This document shows positions 13,692-22,491 of a DNA stretch of 41,859 nt, piece after piece. Origin of the DNA: a virus; the IMG/VR virus record IMGVR_UViG_3300034071_000909, positions 1 through 41,859 of that record; one strand, 5' to 3'. The position numbers were made by a program, and so were the translations under genes. Every line of letters starts with the position of its first letter. Within the stretch, counting starts at the first letter, position 1. Under the pieces are notes generated by a model, which worked only from the letters and a program-made list of their open reading frames with translations, did not search any database and was not told the DNA's origin.

Positions 13692-15049
13692 TCTTAACAT
13701 TCAACACTCACGGTAACGATAAGCAAAAGCAAGTTGCCCGCTACTGGTGCGATAAGCAAACAACCGAAATTGGATATGGAGGGTCAAAAGGCAGCGGAAA
13801 ATCATTTCTCGGGTGCTCGCTTATTTTTGGCTCAGGGTTTATGTACCCCAAAACCCATTGGTTTATTTCTCGCCGTGAACTAAACGACCTTAGAAAATAT
13901 ACTATACCTTCAATTCACGAGGTCATTACAGATACATGGGGATTAGATCAAAGATATTTTAAATTCAACGGACAAGACAATTATTTCTCTCTATACAACA
14001 ATAGCCGCGTTTACCTTTTAGAAGCCGCTCGAAAGCCATCAGACCCGGATTATGCACGTTTTGGTTCAATGCAAATGACCGGCGGTTGGATTGAAGAGGG
14101 TGGAGAAAAAGGTTTTGAGGCCGACGCAAAGGCAAATCTATCTGCATCTGTTGGTCGTTGGAAAAATGACACTTACGGAATCATTGGAAAGTTACTTATT
14201 ACCTGCAATCCATCGAAAAACTATTTATACCCTCAGTTTTATTTAGCCAATAAACGGGGTGAGATTCCCGCGTTTAGAAAGTTCGTTCAGGCGTTACCAC
14301 AAGATAATAAGAAATTACCACCCGGTTATCTCGAACACCTCGAACAAACACTATCACCAAACCAGAAACAACGCTTACTCTACGGCAACTGGGAGTTCGA
14401 CGACGACCCGCGTGTATTGTGCGACTATCAGGCTATTGTCGATGTGTTTACTAATTCGTTTGTTGATACAGGTGAACTGTACATTACTTGCGACGTTGCG
14501 CGACTTGGCAAAAACTTTACGCGAATATTTGTTTGGGATGGATGGCGTGTTATTGCTCACATCGCAATGGCTCAGTCAAAAATACCCCAAACTGCAACAG
14601 TGATTAAACAATTACAGGCCAAGTACGCTATACCCGCTCGACACGTTTGTATTGATGAAGATGGTATCGGCGGCGGAGTTTTAGATCACATACACGGAGG
14701 TGTTGGTTTCATCGCTAATCACTCGCCAATCTATACCGTTGATGACAGTGAAAGTTATGGCACATTAAAAGATCAATGCGGGTTTTGGTTGGCTGATCGC
14801 GTCAACCGATCTCAGATTTATGCAGGCGAGTTAACCGGCGAAGATCGCCAGATGTGCATTGAAGAACTCGAACAGTTAAAAGTAAACGAGATTGAAAGCG
14901 ATATAAAGAACCGTTTAGTGCCAAAGGATGAAATTAAAAAAAGTTTAAACGGCGGACGTTCGCCCGATTTCCTTGACAACATGATTATGCGGTCGTACTT
15001 CGATGTTATGAAACGCATACAACGCAGCCGCAAGATTGTAACGCATTAA
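13688..15049 (+). CDS. terL: Terminase large subunit
   Basis: 453 residues. ATPase domain: Walker A GGSKGSGKS (31-39), Walker B-like GGWIEEGGE (132-140), coupling motif TCNPS (172-176), then LLYGNWEFDDD (230-240). RNase H-like nuclease domain: CDVARLGKN (D269), CIDEDGIGGG (D323) and SPDFLDN (D427/D430). It drives DNA into the head and cuts concatemers. Length and motifs look complete. Confidence 0.95.
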   Translation: MILTFNTHGNDKQKQVARYWCDKQTTEIGYGGSKGSGKSFLGCSLIFGSGFMYPKTHWFISRRELNDLRKYTIPSIHEVITDTWGLDQRYFKFNGQDNYFSLYNNSRVYLLEAARKPSDPDYARFGSMQMTGGWIEEGGEKGFEADAKANLSASVGRWKNDTYGIIGKLLITCNPSKNYLYPQFYLANKRGEIPAFRKFVQALPQDNKKLPPGYLEHLEQTLSPNQKQRLLYGNWEFDDDPRVLCDYQAIVDVFTNSFVDTGELYITCDVARLGKNFTRIFVWDGWRVIAHIAMAQSKIPQTATVIKQLQAKYAIPARHVCIDEDGIGGGVLDHIHGGVGFIANHSPIYTVDDSESYGTLKDQCGFWLADRVNRSQIYAGELTGEDRQMCIEELEQLKVNEIESDIKNRLVPKDEIKKSLNGGRSPDFLDNMIMRSYFDVMKRIQRSRKIVTH

Positions 15050-15099
15050 CATTATGTACACACGTTAACCGTGTTTACTGTTGCCCGTTGTGTTTTCGG

Positions 15100-15107
15100 T
15101 ACTTTTG
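15100..15107 (+). promoter_or_regulatory. Possible promoter before the head genes
   Basis: TACTTTTG is a perfect -7 element 19 bases before ATG 15127, but no good TTTG lies 19-20 bases upstream (TTTA at 15074-15077 is 22 away). A small inverted repeat ACACG-TTAAC-CGTGT lies just upstream (about 15060-15075). Confidence 0.4.
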
Positions 15108-15126
15108 AAAAAAAACATAACTTAAC

Positions 15127-15726
15127 ATGGCATCTATTTGCGATACTCTTAACTGTACGGACGGGCTTCCGACAGTTCCTACACCTGAATGTGGCGATAT
15201 TAACTACGGGCGTAAGATTGTTCGCCTGTTTATTGGCGACATTGACGCTAACCCGTTTGCCTCTGTTTCGGATATTCAGACGCTTTCCGTGTGGAATACT
15301 CGACTTGCCGAACCATCAACCGGCGACACACAGGTACGCCTTGTTTCGCTTGGCTATATTTTCGACGGACTGAAAGGTGAGGGCGAAGTTGAAACCGAAG
15401 AAGGATGGACTGGCTCACTTGTTCGTGTTGACACAAAGCAAATGGTTGAGGGTTATCTTAAACGATTTACCGCTGACAGCTTTCCGGCCATCAACAAACT
15501 TCGTTGCCGCGATGCGTTTACCATTTGGGCAGTAACTGATAAGGGTTATGTACTTGGCGGTCTTGACGGGTTTCAGTTTGCAACACTTATGCTTGGCAAC
15601 TATGAAGTTGTTGGTACAGGTAACGGCAGCAACCGCATTAAGGTGAATGCTGAATGGCGAACACATGACGACAGTACACCGTACTTGTGTACTGGTCTTG
15701 TAAACGCACTCAACACCGCTAACTAA
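15127..15726 (+). CDS. Virion-associated protein between terminase and portal (unknown)
   Basis: 199 residues, several Cys in the first 25 (ICDTLNCTDG, PTPECG). Strand-rich, with IVRLFIGDIDANPF and SLVRVDTKQMVEGYL segments. The position after TerL and before the portal suggests a structural or assembly protein. No family recognised. Confidence 0.6.
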   Translation: MASICDTLNCTDGLPTVPTPECGDINYGRKIVRLFIGDIDANPFASVSDIQTLSVWNTRLAEPSTGDTQVRLVSLGYIFDGLKGEGEVETEEGWTGSLVRVDTKQMVEGYLKRFTADSFPAINKLRCRDAFTIWAVTDKGYVLGGLDGFQFATLMLGNYEVVGTGNGSNRIKVNAEWRTHDDSTPYLCTGLVNALNTAN

Positions 15727-15731
15727 CCATT

Positions 15732-17666
15732 GTGCCTCGAAGCGACGAACAAATAATCGAACTTATCAAAAAGCCTCTTTCGGAAGATTTTCTGAAAGAG
15801 GCTAAAGCCGGTTATAAGGCACACATTCGACACGTTACAGGAAAAGGCGCAAACGATTTTCTTGAAGAAACGGATATTGCGGGGTATGAAACTGTTGAAG
15901 CAAAAAAACTACGTGTATCGCTAAACAGGCCGCGAACCGTTCCGGTTATTGGTGAAGACATTGAAGTGTTCGATAAAGCGTTTAGCGCGTCTGGTTACGT
16001 TTCCTATCACGACTTTGGCGGCAACAAAGACAAAGAAAAAGATTTTGTTGAGTACCTGAAAAAACCAATTGCGGATGGTTATACATTACGCCAGTGGATG
16101 GCTGATGTGTGGGGTAAAAAGATACACTACGATTACATGGGTGTTGCTATGGTTGAATTGCCGGAACAGGCAAAGGAAATAGCAGAGCCTTATGTTATAT
16201 TCAAGTCGATCAACTGCATTAAAGACATCGGTGTTAAAGCCGGTGAAATTACGCATCTGCTTTATCAGATGCGTGAGGAAAATCAGATCGTTAACGGCAA
16301 GGAAAAGAAAGTAGAGTATTACCGATACATTGATAACGAGCGCGATGTTATCATTATAGAGGTTGATGAAAAGTACAGCATACCTGTTGAGGGTGTAAAC
16401 GCACCGAAGCCGAATACACTTGGATATGTACCCGGTGTATTCCTTTCAAATCTTCGTGACGGCGAAAAGCGAGAAAGCTACATTTACAAAGCGTTGCCTC
16501 ATCTTGACGATCTGCTGTTAGATTCGTCGATTCATGCGGTGAGTAAAAAACTGTTTGGCTTTCCGCATCGTTGGATGTACGATCAGGAATGCTCTACTTG
16601 CGGCGGTGAGGGTAAACTTAATATGCGGCGCAAGTATGCAGACAATGGCAAGGATTTTGAAACCATTGGAGATAACTGCACAGCATGCAAAGGCACAGGT
16701 AAGTCATACACTATGCGACCGGATAAGGCGATTATTAAGCCGATGCCAGATGCAAACAACCCTGACATATCTGAACCTGCCGGATTCGTAACACCACCAA
16801 TTGAGACGCTTGAAAATCAGGTTGAGGAAATGAAGCGGCTGCAAGGTCTTGTGCATCGCGCAGTTTGGCAACACGAAACAATCGAAGGTGAACAAAGCAG
16901 CGGCAATGAAACAGCAACAGGCCGAATGCTGAACGTAAGCAGCTACCAATCTAAGTTGAACAGGTTTAGCGATAACGGCGAATATGTCGAGCGCAAACTG
17001 ATTGAAATGATTGGTAAACTGCGTTACGATACGGCTTACAAAGGCTCAGTTGTTAATTGGGGGCGCAGGTACTACATACTTAATGAAAACCAGTTAGAGT
17101 TAAACTATAAAGAGGCTAAAGCGGCGGGTATGTCTGCTGCTGTGTTGAAGTCGATTTTGGAAAGCGTGATCTACTCGAAATACTCGAACGATCCGCTCGA
17201 ACTTCGTAAACAATTGCGGTTACTGCAAACCGAACCGATGCCACATTTAACAGTAGCAGAGGTTCAGGCGTTAACATCTGTAACGATCAATGATAAGTAT
17301 TTGAAATCGTACTTCAATGATTACGTGCAGCAGATCGAAAATACTTCGCCCAAATTACTTATTGATCCAAAACCGGAAGCATTCATTACGCAGCTAAACA
17401 AGCTAAACACCGAAAAGATGCGTGCAGCCGGATTGATTGACGAACAGGGCAATGCGGTTTCATCTGATAAGCGTGAGGAACTGAAATCAACAGTGGGCGG
17501 ATTTACCGCTGCATTGAATCTTGCTGTAGCTGTTGGTCGTGGTGAGATTACATCCGAAACAGCCGCGGCACAATTCGCTTACTTTATGGGAACACCACCG
17601 GCAGAGGCTTTACAAATGTCAGGCACAAAAATAATTCAACTACCGGCACAACAACCTATCAATTAA
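15732..17666 (+). CDS. Portal protein with an embedded DnaJ-like zinc motif
   Basis: 644 residues, GTG start. Position after terL, large size and the SSGNETATGRMLNVSSYQSK segment support a portal. Residues about 287-325 carry two CxxCxGxG repeats (CSTCGGEG and CTACKGTG), the zinc-binding signature of DnaJ central domains, 29 residues apart. This is unusual in a portal and could form a surface zinc finger on the ring. The C-terminal part is helical. Portal identity rests on context and length more than on a diagnostic motif. Confidence 0.75.
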   Translation: MPRSDEQIIELIKKPLSEDFLKEAKAGYKAHIRHVTGKGANDFLEETDIAGYETVEAKKLRVSLNRPRTVPVIGEDIEVFDKAFSASGYVSYHDFGGNKDKEKDFVEYLKKPIADGYTLRQWMADVWGKKIHYDYMGVAMVELPEQAKEIAEPYVIFKSINCIKDIGVKAGEITHLLYQMREENQIVNGKEKKVEYYRYIDNERDVIIIEVDEKYSIPVEGVNAPKPNTLGYVPGVFLSNLRDGEKRESYIYKALPHLDDLLLDSSIHAVSKKLFGFPHRWMYDQECSTCGGEGKLNMRRKYADNGKDFETIGDNCTACKGTGKSYTMRPDKAIIKPMPDANNPDISEPAGFVTPPIETLENQVEEMKRLQGLVHRAVWQHETIEGEQSSGNETATGRMLNVSSYQSKLNRFSDNGEYVERKLIEMIGKLRYDTAYKGSVVNWGRRYYILNENQLELNYKEAKAAGMSAAVLKSILESVIYSKYSNDPLELRKQLRLLQTEPMPHLTVAEVQALTSVTINDKYLKSYFNDYVQQIENTSPKLLIDPKPEAFITQLNKLNTEKMRAAGLIDEQGNAVSSDKREELKSTVGGFTAALNLAVAVGRGEITSETAAAQFAYFMGTPPAEALQMSGTKIIQLPAQQPIN

Positions 17667-17689
17667 TAACCACAACAAACAACTACGCC

Positions 17690-18073
17690 ATGTATCAAAC
17701 AAACAAACACGGGCAATTGCTAACACACGTTAAAGTTGTGAAGGCTGTACTCATTCAAAACAAAGAAGTGATTTTGCAAAAAGGGCAAGCCGGTAGCCGC
17801 GTAACTGCTATGCCGGTTGAGCAGTGGAATCGACTACATAAGCAGTACAATATGCACCCGTCTTTACTTTCTGCACAGGAGGGTTACTTTGTGAAGATTG
17901 AGGCTATTCCCGCACCTTCTCCCGGCGATATTCTTTCTTATGAGACTACCGATGGTGCTGAACTTGCTTGTGTGCGTGAAGCCGAAGCAAAGGCCCAAGC
18001 GGACGCAAAAGCAGCCGATAAAAAGGAAAAGAAAACACCTGCCGGAAATACTGCTGGCAATACACCTGAATAA
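17690..18073 (+). CDS. Head-module protein of unknown function
   Basis: 127 residues. An N-terminal beta-rich half is followed by a disordered-looking Ala/Lys-rich tail (EAKAQADAKAADKKEKK). Between portal and scaffold-like genes, so probably a minor head or assembly protein. Confidence 0.55.
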   Translation: MYQTNKHGQLLTHVKVVKAVLIQNKEVILQKGQAGSRVTAMPVEQWNRLHKQYNMHPSLLSAQEGYFVKIEAIPAPSPGDILSYETTDGAELACVREAEAKAQADAKAADKKEKKTPAGNTAGNTPE

Positions 18074-18095
18074 TAACGCCTAATAAATACGCCAA

Positions 18096-19010
18096 ATGAA
18101 CATCAACGAACATTCAATTACCGAACTTGCTAAAGTGCTACTGGTTGAACCGGCAGTACTGAAAGCACATATTGTAGCCGAAGGAACGGAAGCGCCCAAA
18201 GAAACAAAGATCGGTGAACTGCTTACCGGTTACAACATCATGCCCAAAACCGCATACGATACGTTCATCGACAATTTGGGTAAAACTAAATACGATGAAG
18301 GGCGCAAGGCCGCAATCGGCATACCCGTTCAAATGCTTCACGAACAACTTTTAGGCGAAAAGAAAGAGTTTCGTTTTGACCGTTACGAAGATGCAGCAGC
18401 ACAGGCAAAAGCTATTGCAGACGCATACACTGAAAGGAAACTCAAAGAAAGCGGGCAAGACCCGGATAAACGCATTACCGCACTTAACTCCGATCTCGAA
18501 CAACTACGCCTGAGCCTGAAAACGAAAGAGGACGAACTCGTTAAGGCTAATGCAAAGGTTGCAGAGGTTGAGCAGTTCGGCAGTATTAATTCAATTGTTA
18601 TCGCAGCAGCAGCAAGCATTCCGCTTGCCGCCGAAGACGATAAAATCGCACAACAACAGCGTGATGTGATTAATAACATTTTTCACCAACAGTACAAAGT
18701 TGAAGTGCAAGACGGTAAGCAAGTTGTAATTGATCGTGCCACAGGACAGGTACGCAAAAACAATCTGCTTGAACCCGTTTCAATCAAATCGGTGGTTGAG
18801 GAAGTAGCCGCCATATTCCCGAAGAAATCCGCTGCATCCGGTCGCGGAGACGGAACAGACACCGGAGGTAACATTACATCGCTCAAAGGGTTGACAAAGG
18901 AACAGATCAATAAGCACATCGAAAGCAAAGGGCTATCACTTGTAGGAGAGGAAGGGAAAGCGCTTTATCGTCAATGGCTGAAAGAGAACCCGGAGCAAGC
19001 AAACAAATAA
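18096..19010 (+). CDS. Scaffold-like protein
   Basis: 304 residues directly before the major capsid gene. An N-terminal helical region is followed by a coiled coil (about 125-170, LNSDLEQLRLSLKTKEDELV) and a C-terminal helix-rich end. Charge pattern, coiled coil and position are those of capsid scaffolds. No protease is fused, and no separate protease gene is recognisable. Confidence 0.6.
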   Translation: MNINEHSITELAKVLLVEPAVLKAHIVAEGTEAPKETKIGELLTGYNIMPKTAYDTFIDNLGKTKYDEGRKAAIGIPVQMLHEQLLGEKKEFRFDRYEDAAAQAKAIADAYTERKLKESGQDPDKRITALNSDLEQLRLSLKTKEDELVKANAKVAEVEQFGSINSIVIAAAASIPLAAEDDKIAQQQRDVINNIFHQQYKVEVQDGKQVVIDRATGQVRKNNLLEPVSIKSVVEEVAAIFPKKSAASGRGDGTDTGGNITSLKGLTKEQINKHIESKGLSLVGEEGKALYRQWLKENPEQANK

Positions 19011-19022
19011 AAAACTCTCTAA

Positions 19023-20075
19023 ATGGCTATTACAGCAACGGAACTGCTTAACATCAACATGAATGTTGAAGCGGTACTCGCGGGTAAGTTTCAGAAAAAC
19101 GAACTCCGCACAGAAACAAAAGGAGCGCTTGACGCTTACATTGCATCAACTCCCGGCCTTGTGGTTGGAGGCACTGCAACACTTGAAAGTATCCGCCAAA
19201 GTTCAAACAAGAAAGGCCAGATTTCGGTGTTTCAAAAAACATCGGCAACTGTTGGCAACGCACGAAGCTGCAACAGCTCTTCGTCTGTTGATTCAACCGC
19301 AACAATCACACCTACATGGGTGTTGAAGTCTGCCGATTTCTTTGTGCCGGTTGCCGCGCTTGGCGAAAACATTTTCAGCGTTCAGCAGTTCATTCAGCAC
19401 CAGATGGAACAGCGAATGAACATTCTGCACACATCGTTGGATGAAATGTGTCTTACTCATCTTGAATCGAATAAGTCACAGGTGAATGCCGGTACACTAA
19501 ACACGTTCAACGGCGCTACCGATACAATGGAGGTTTCACTCGCAAACATCACCCGCTACTTTGGCTCTATTCAGGCCGAGATGCAACAAAACAATTTCCC
19601 CGACGCACCGTACTACAACGTACATACGCTCGGCGAACAGGTGTATCAGGTAAATGCACAGACAGCGCAGGGCATGAACAATGCTACAAACCTGAACTGG
19701 CAGCTTGCCGGTGGACAGTTCCAAAACTTTGGTTCAAGTAACTTTGACATCGCAACCGGAACATCTGCAAGCAGCTACATCTTTGTACCCGGTACAACTG
19801 GTATGGTATCTTGGGCGCGTCCCGATTTCCGTAATGGTTTCATTTCCGGTGACAAAACATGGACAACCTTTCAAGACCCGAAATATCCGGGTATTACATG
19901 GGAGTTGCTGATGGTTTCAGGATGCACCAATCAATCAAGCTATGTAGCCGCTAACGCAGGATATGAAGCCGGTTACGGCGTATCTTACCACCTGTCTGCT
20001 GAGTTCTCAACACTTGCCGCGTACACAAGCAACACAGACACCGGTATCTACAAGTACAACCAGAAAACCAGTTAA
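19023..20075 (+). CDS. Major capsid protein
   Basis: 350 residues. Position after the scaffold and before a strong terminator, the length, and the composition (Thr, Ser, Asn and Gly rich, few charges) fit an HK97-type major capsid protein. The segment ALGENIFSVQQFIQHQMEQR resembles the spine-helix region and DPKYPGITWELLMVSGC a late strand. Fold assignment is inferred. Confidence 0.78.
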   Translation: MAITATELLNINMNVEAVLAGKFQKNELRTETKGALDAYIASTPGLVVGGTATLESIRQSSNKKGQISVFQKTSATVGNARSCNSSSSVDSTATITPTWVLKSADFFVPVAALGENIFSVQQFIQHQMEQRMNILHTSLDEMCLTHLESNKSQVNAGTLNTFNGATDTMEVSLANITRYFGSIQAEMQQNNFPDAPYYNVHTLGEQVYQVNAQTAQGMNNATNLNWQLAGGQFQNFGSSNFDIATGTSASSYIFVPGTTGMVSWARPDFRNGFISGDKTWTTFQDPKYPGITWELLMVSGCTNQSSYVAANAGYEAGYGVSYHLSAEFSTLAAYTSNTDTGIYKYNQKTS

Positions 20076-20106
20076 TCTGTAAAAAAACTGGTGGCCACCT
20101 TAAAGA

Positions 20107-20140
20107 CCCCTGCACCGGCGTAGTGCAGGGGTTATTTTTT
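20107..20140 (+). terminator. Strong intrinsic terminator after the capsid gene
   Basis: CCCCTGCAC (20107-20115) pairs with GTGCAGGGG (20123-20131) around a seven-base loop, followed by a T run to 20140. It separates the head genes from the glycosylation cassette. Confidence 0.88.
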
Positions 20141-20149
20141 ACTTTTTAT

Positions 20150-20189
20150 TTAGAACATTTGTTCTAATTAACTTTTTGTTATATGTTTG
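20150..20189 (+). promoter_or_regulatory. Promoter with palindromic operator before the DNA-binding gene
   Basis: Palindrome TTAGAACATTTGTTCTAA (20150-20167, 8-base arms around TT) contains the -33 element TTTG (20158-20161). Twenty bases later is TATGTTTG (20182-20189). The A of ATG 20195 lies six bases after the box. The palindrome differs from the early-operon operator, so it probably binds another regulator, perhaps the product of the gene it precedes. Confidence 0.75.
20167..20180. repeat. Left arm of inverted repeat flanking the glycosylation cassette
   Basis: ATTAACTTTTTGTT here occurs as its exact reverse complement at 24915-24928, at the other end of the cassette. It also lies in the spacer of the cassette promoter. 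Confidence 0.55.
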
Positions 20190-20194
20190 CGGGC

Positions 20195-20476
20195 ATGGTA
20201 TTAAACTCAACTAACGCGGCTGAGATACGCCTAATGATGTCAAACTTTATTCGTGACCTGCACCAAAACAAGGGCATGACGTATGCGGCCATTGGTGAGG
20301 TGTTTGGGTGTACAGCGACAATGATTTGCTTCACTGCAAACAACCCTACTCATTTACATCGTACAGGCAAGAACACCCGCTCCATTTCTATTTATCGTTT
20401 CGCCGATGGTGTTAAGTCGCTTGGTTATGAAATGACTGTAACTCTTAAACGTGTTCAGGATGAAGATAGCAATTGA
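20195..20476 (+). CDS. Small helix-turn-helix protein, possible autoregulator
   Basis: 93 residues. MTYAAIGEVFGCTATMICFT has the length and spacing of a helix-turn-helix (AIGEVFG, turn, recognition helix), followed by NNPTHLHRTGKN. The frame also opens at 20183, but that ATG lies inside the -7 box; ATG 20195 is where transcription should start. Its end overlaps the first glycosyltransferase gene. The palindrome in its promoter is a natural candidate for its own operator. Confidence 0.6.
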   Translation: MVLNSTNAAEIRLMMSNFIRDLHQNKGMTYAAIGEVFGCTATMICFTANNPTHLHRTGKNTRSISIYRFADGVKSLGYEMTVTLKRVQDEDSN

Positions 20477-21467
20477 GCAATTAGGCGATTCCGGTGTATG
20501 GTATCACAGGCAGTATATACCTCACAAGGGTATGGATGTTGTTTGGTTTAAGCCGGGCGAACCTGTGCCGCGTGGCTGTGATATTGTGGTTAAGTCTTCA
20601 AACACACGCCCGCTTTCGTTTCCGGTGAATTACACGCCAAAGGTAGTTGTCGATGTTGACGATTATTGGTCACCGCCGAAACATCATTTACTTTATGGTT
20701 CTTCGCGGGTGAATGATTGGAAAAGCATAAAGCGGGCGAACTTTAATAATGCCGATTTAATTACGTGCAGTACCGATGCGCTTGCTTGGCAAATTTCTTT
20801 CTTATCAGACTTCACAAAAGATGTAGAAATAAAAGTACTGCCAAACTGCATTGACACAGACAAACCGCAATTCCAGATCAACCGGCAAAAACAATCAGTG
20901 TTTACATTCGGTTATGTAGGAGGCTCAACGCATCTACATGATATTCGAGAAATACGACACGCATTAATCAAACTTCGTGCAGAGCGTCCCGGAGAATTTC
21001 AGTTCGTGTATGCCGGGTACGACAACCGTGTTGAGATTCGTGACGCTAAAGGTAAATTGATTTCAAACGCAGTTAATCCACACGACCAGATTTGTGATAT
21101 ACTGAAACCCGAACACGTTGTAAATGCACGACCTGTGCAGGATTACGCACAAGTGTATAACTTTCTGGATTGCGCTATCGCACCGCTCGAACGTCACCGT
21201 TTCAACGAATGCAAATCACCGTTGAAGTTTATTGAAGCAGCCGCATTCGGTGTGCCTGTGATTGCTTCTGACATTCATCCGTTTCAAAATATCAACAACA
21301 TTGTGTTGTGTAAAAATAGTATCGACTGGTACAGGGCAATGAGCGCTGCGATTGACGGCAAACTGCACAACATCGGAGATAAGGCTAAAGTAGAAGCCGA
21401 AGAAAGATTTAATTACAAATTACAGCGCGAAGTTAGAGCGCAGATTTATAGGAGGTTTATAGGATGA
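20460..21467 (+). CDS. GT4-like glycosyltransferase
   Basis: 335 residues, GT-B fold pattern. N-terminal domain with VVVDVDDYW (62-70) and ADLITCSTDALA (98-109). The linker has VLPNCID, the C-terminal domain FGYVGGSTHLHDI (150-162), and near the end SPLKFIEAAAFGVPVIAS, the E-x7-E-type nucleotide-sugar binding region of family 4. Donor and acceptor unknown. First enzyme of the cassette; ends in an ATGA overlap. Confidence 0.85.
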   Translation: MKIAIEQLGDSGVWYHRQYIPHKGMDVVWFKPGEPVPRGCDIVVKSSNTRPLSFPVNYTPKVVVDVDDYWSPPKHHLLYGSSRVNDWKSIKRANFNNADLITCSTDALAWQISFLSDFTKDVEIKVLPNCIDTDKPQFQINRQKQSVFTFGYVGGSTHLHDIREIRHALIKLRAERPGEFQFVYAGYDNRVEIRDAKGKLISNAVNPHDQICDILKPEHVVNARPVQDYAQVYNFLDCAIAPLERHRFNECKSPLKFIEAAAFGVPVIASDIHPFQNINNIVLCKNSIDWYRAMSAAIDGKLHNIGDKAKVEAEERFNYKLQREVRAQIYRRFIG

Positions 21468-21841
21468 GTAAGCCAAAAAAACTATTCTACATTTTAGATT
21501 CCGATTTATACAGTTTCGGAATTATGTTTTGCTTTGGCATGACAAACAAGGAGGTTATCGCTAAGGTTAAAAAATATATTCCTGATTGGCACATTGATTT
21601 TCCAAATCATTTTTCAGGATGCGTTATAATGCAAAATCCAGAAATACCGCGAATGGTTTTGTATTTACCGAATTACCCTGAAAAAGCAAGCGATTACGCG
21701 ATATTGCAACACGAAATTTTCCACGCAACACACGCGATATTAAGGGCTGTTGATTTGCCCTATTCAAAAGAAAACGAGGAAGCATTTGCACACCTTAATA
21801 AATTTATCACCCTGCGTATTTATCAACAGCTTTGGAAATGA
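21464..21841 (+). CDS. Zincin-like protein (HExxH)
   Basis: 125 residues. LQHEIFHATHAIL carries the HExxH zinc motif (83-87), and a downstream Glu in NEEAFAHL (about 104-111) could be the third ligand, as in gluzincins. The rest is short, so this is a minimal metallopeptidase-like fold. No signal peptide. Its place between two glycosyltransferase genes is odd; it may act on a virion protein or have lost activity. Confidence 0.65.
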   Translation: MSKPKKLFYILDSDLYSFGIMFCFGMTNKEVIAKVKKYIPDWHIDFPNHFSGCVIMQNPEIPRMVLYLPNYPEKASDYAILQHEIFHATHAILRAVDLPYSKENEEAFAHLNKFITLRIYQQLWK

Positions 21842-22491
21842 AAATACCCTGCTTCATAATCACATTTAAACGCAATACCTACCTACGTAAGTGCATTGAA
21901 TCGCTATTGCCTGAATCGCGCTTAGACATTATCGTTGTTGATAATTGCCCTGATAATTCAGCAAAAGAAACGGCGGATATGTTCGGTGTGAAGTATATTC
22001 CTGTTGAGCAAAATGCCGGGCATCGCGTGGTATGGACAAAGCAGTTATGCCCTACCGATATGCCTTACATTGTAACCGATTGCGATATTACTGTGCCACA
22101 CAAATTACCGTGGCTTGACTTGCTTTTGCAGGGCTTAAAGATTGACGGGTACAACAAAGTAGGTTTAGGCTTAAACGTTCGACACATACCCGATACTTAT
22201 CCGCGTAAGGCCGAAGTAATAAAGCACGAAACGCGAACACTATACCGGCGCAAGATTGCAGACACGCGATTCGTTGAAATGCCTGCCGATACTACACTTG
22301 CACTATATCGCAGCGGATATAATCATTATTCGGTTTGGGGAACGGAAAGCAACCAATATACCGGTGTTTGCAAATCACTTCGCACTGTTGCGCCGTTTGA
22401 AGCAATGCACCTAACTTGGCAAGAACCGAACCCCGATAACGAACAATATATTAACAGCATATTACCAAACTCAACACATTGGAGCAAATGA
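21838..22491 (+). CDS. GT-A-like glycosyltransferase
   Basis: 217 residues from ATG 21838 (ATGA overlap). The start IPCFIITFKRNTYLRKCIES and IIVVDNCPDNSA match the nucleotide-binding half of family 2-type enzymes. VTDCDIT (about 81-87) is the DxD-like metal site. Shorter than typical, so probably only the catalytic domain. Confidence 0.75.
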   Translation: MKIPCFIITFKRNTYLRKCIESLLPESRLDIIVVDNCPDNSAKETADMFGVKYIPVEQNAGHRVVWTKQLCPTDMPYIVTDCDITVPHKLPWLDLLLQGLKIDGYNKVGLGLNVRHIPDTYPRKAEVIKHETRTLYRRKIADTRFVEMPADTTLALYRSGYNHYSVWGTESNQYTGVCKSLRTVAPFEAMHLTWQEPNPDNEQYINSILPNSTHWSK

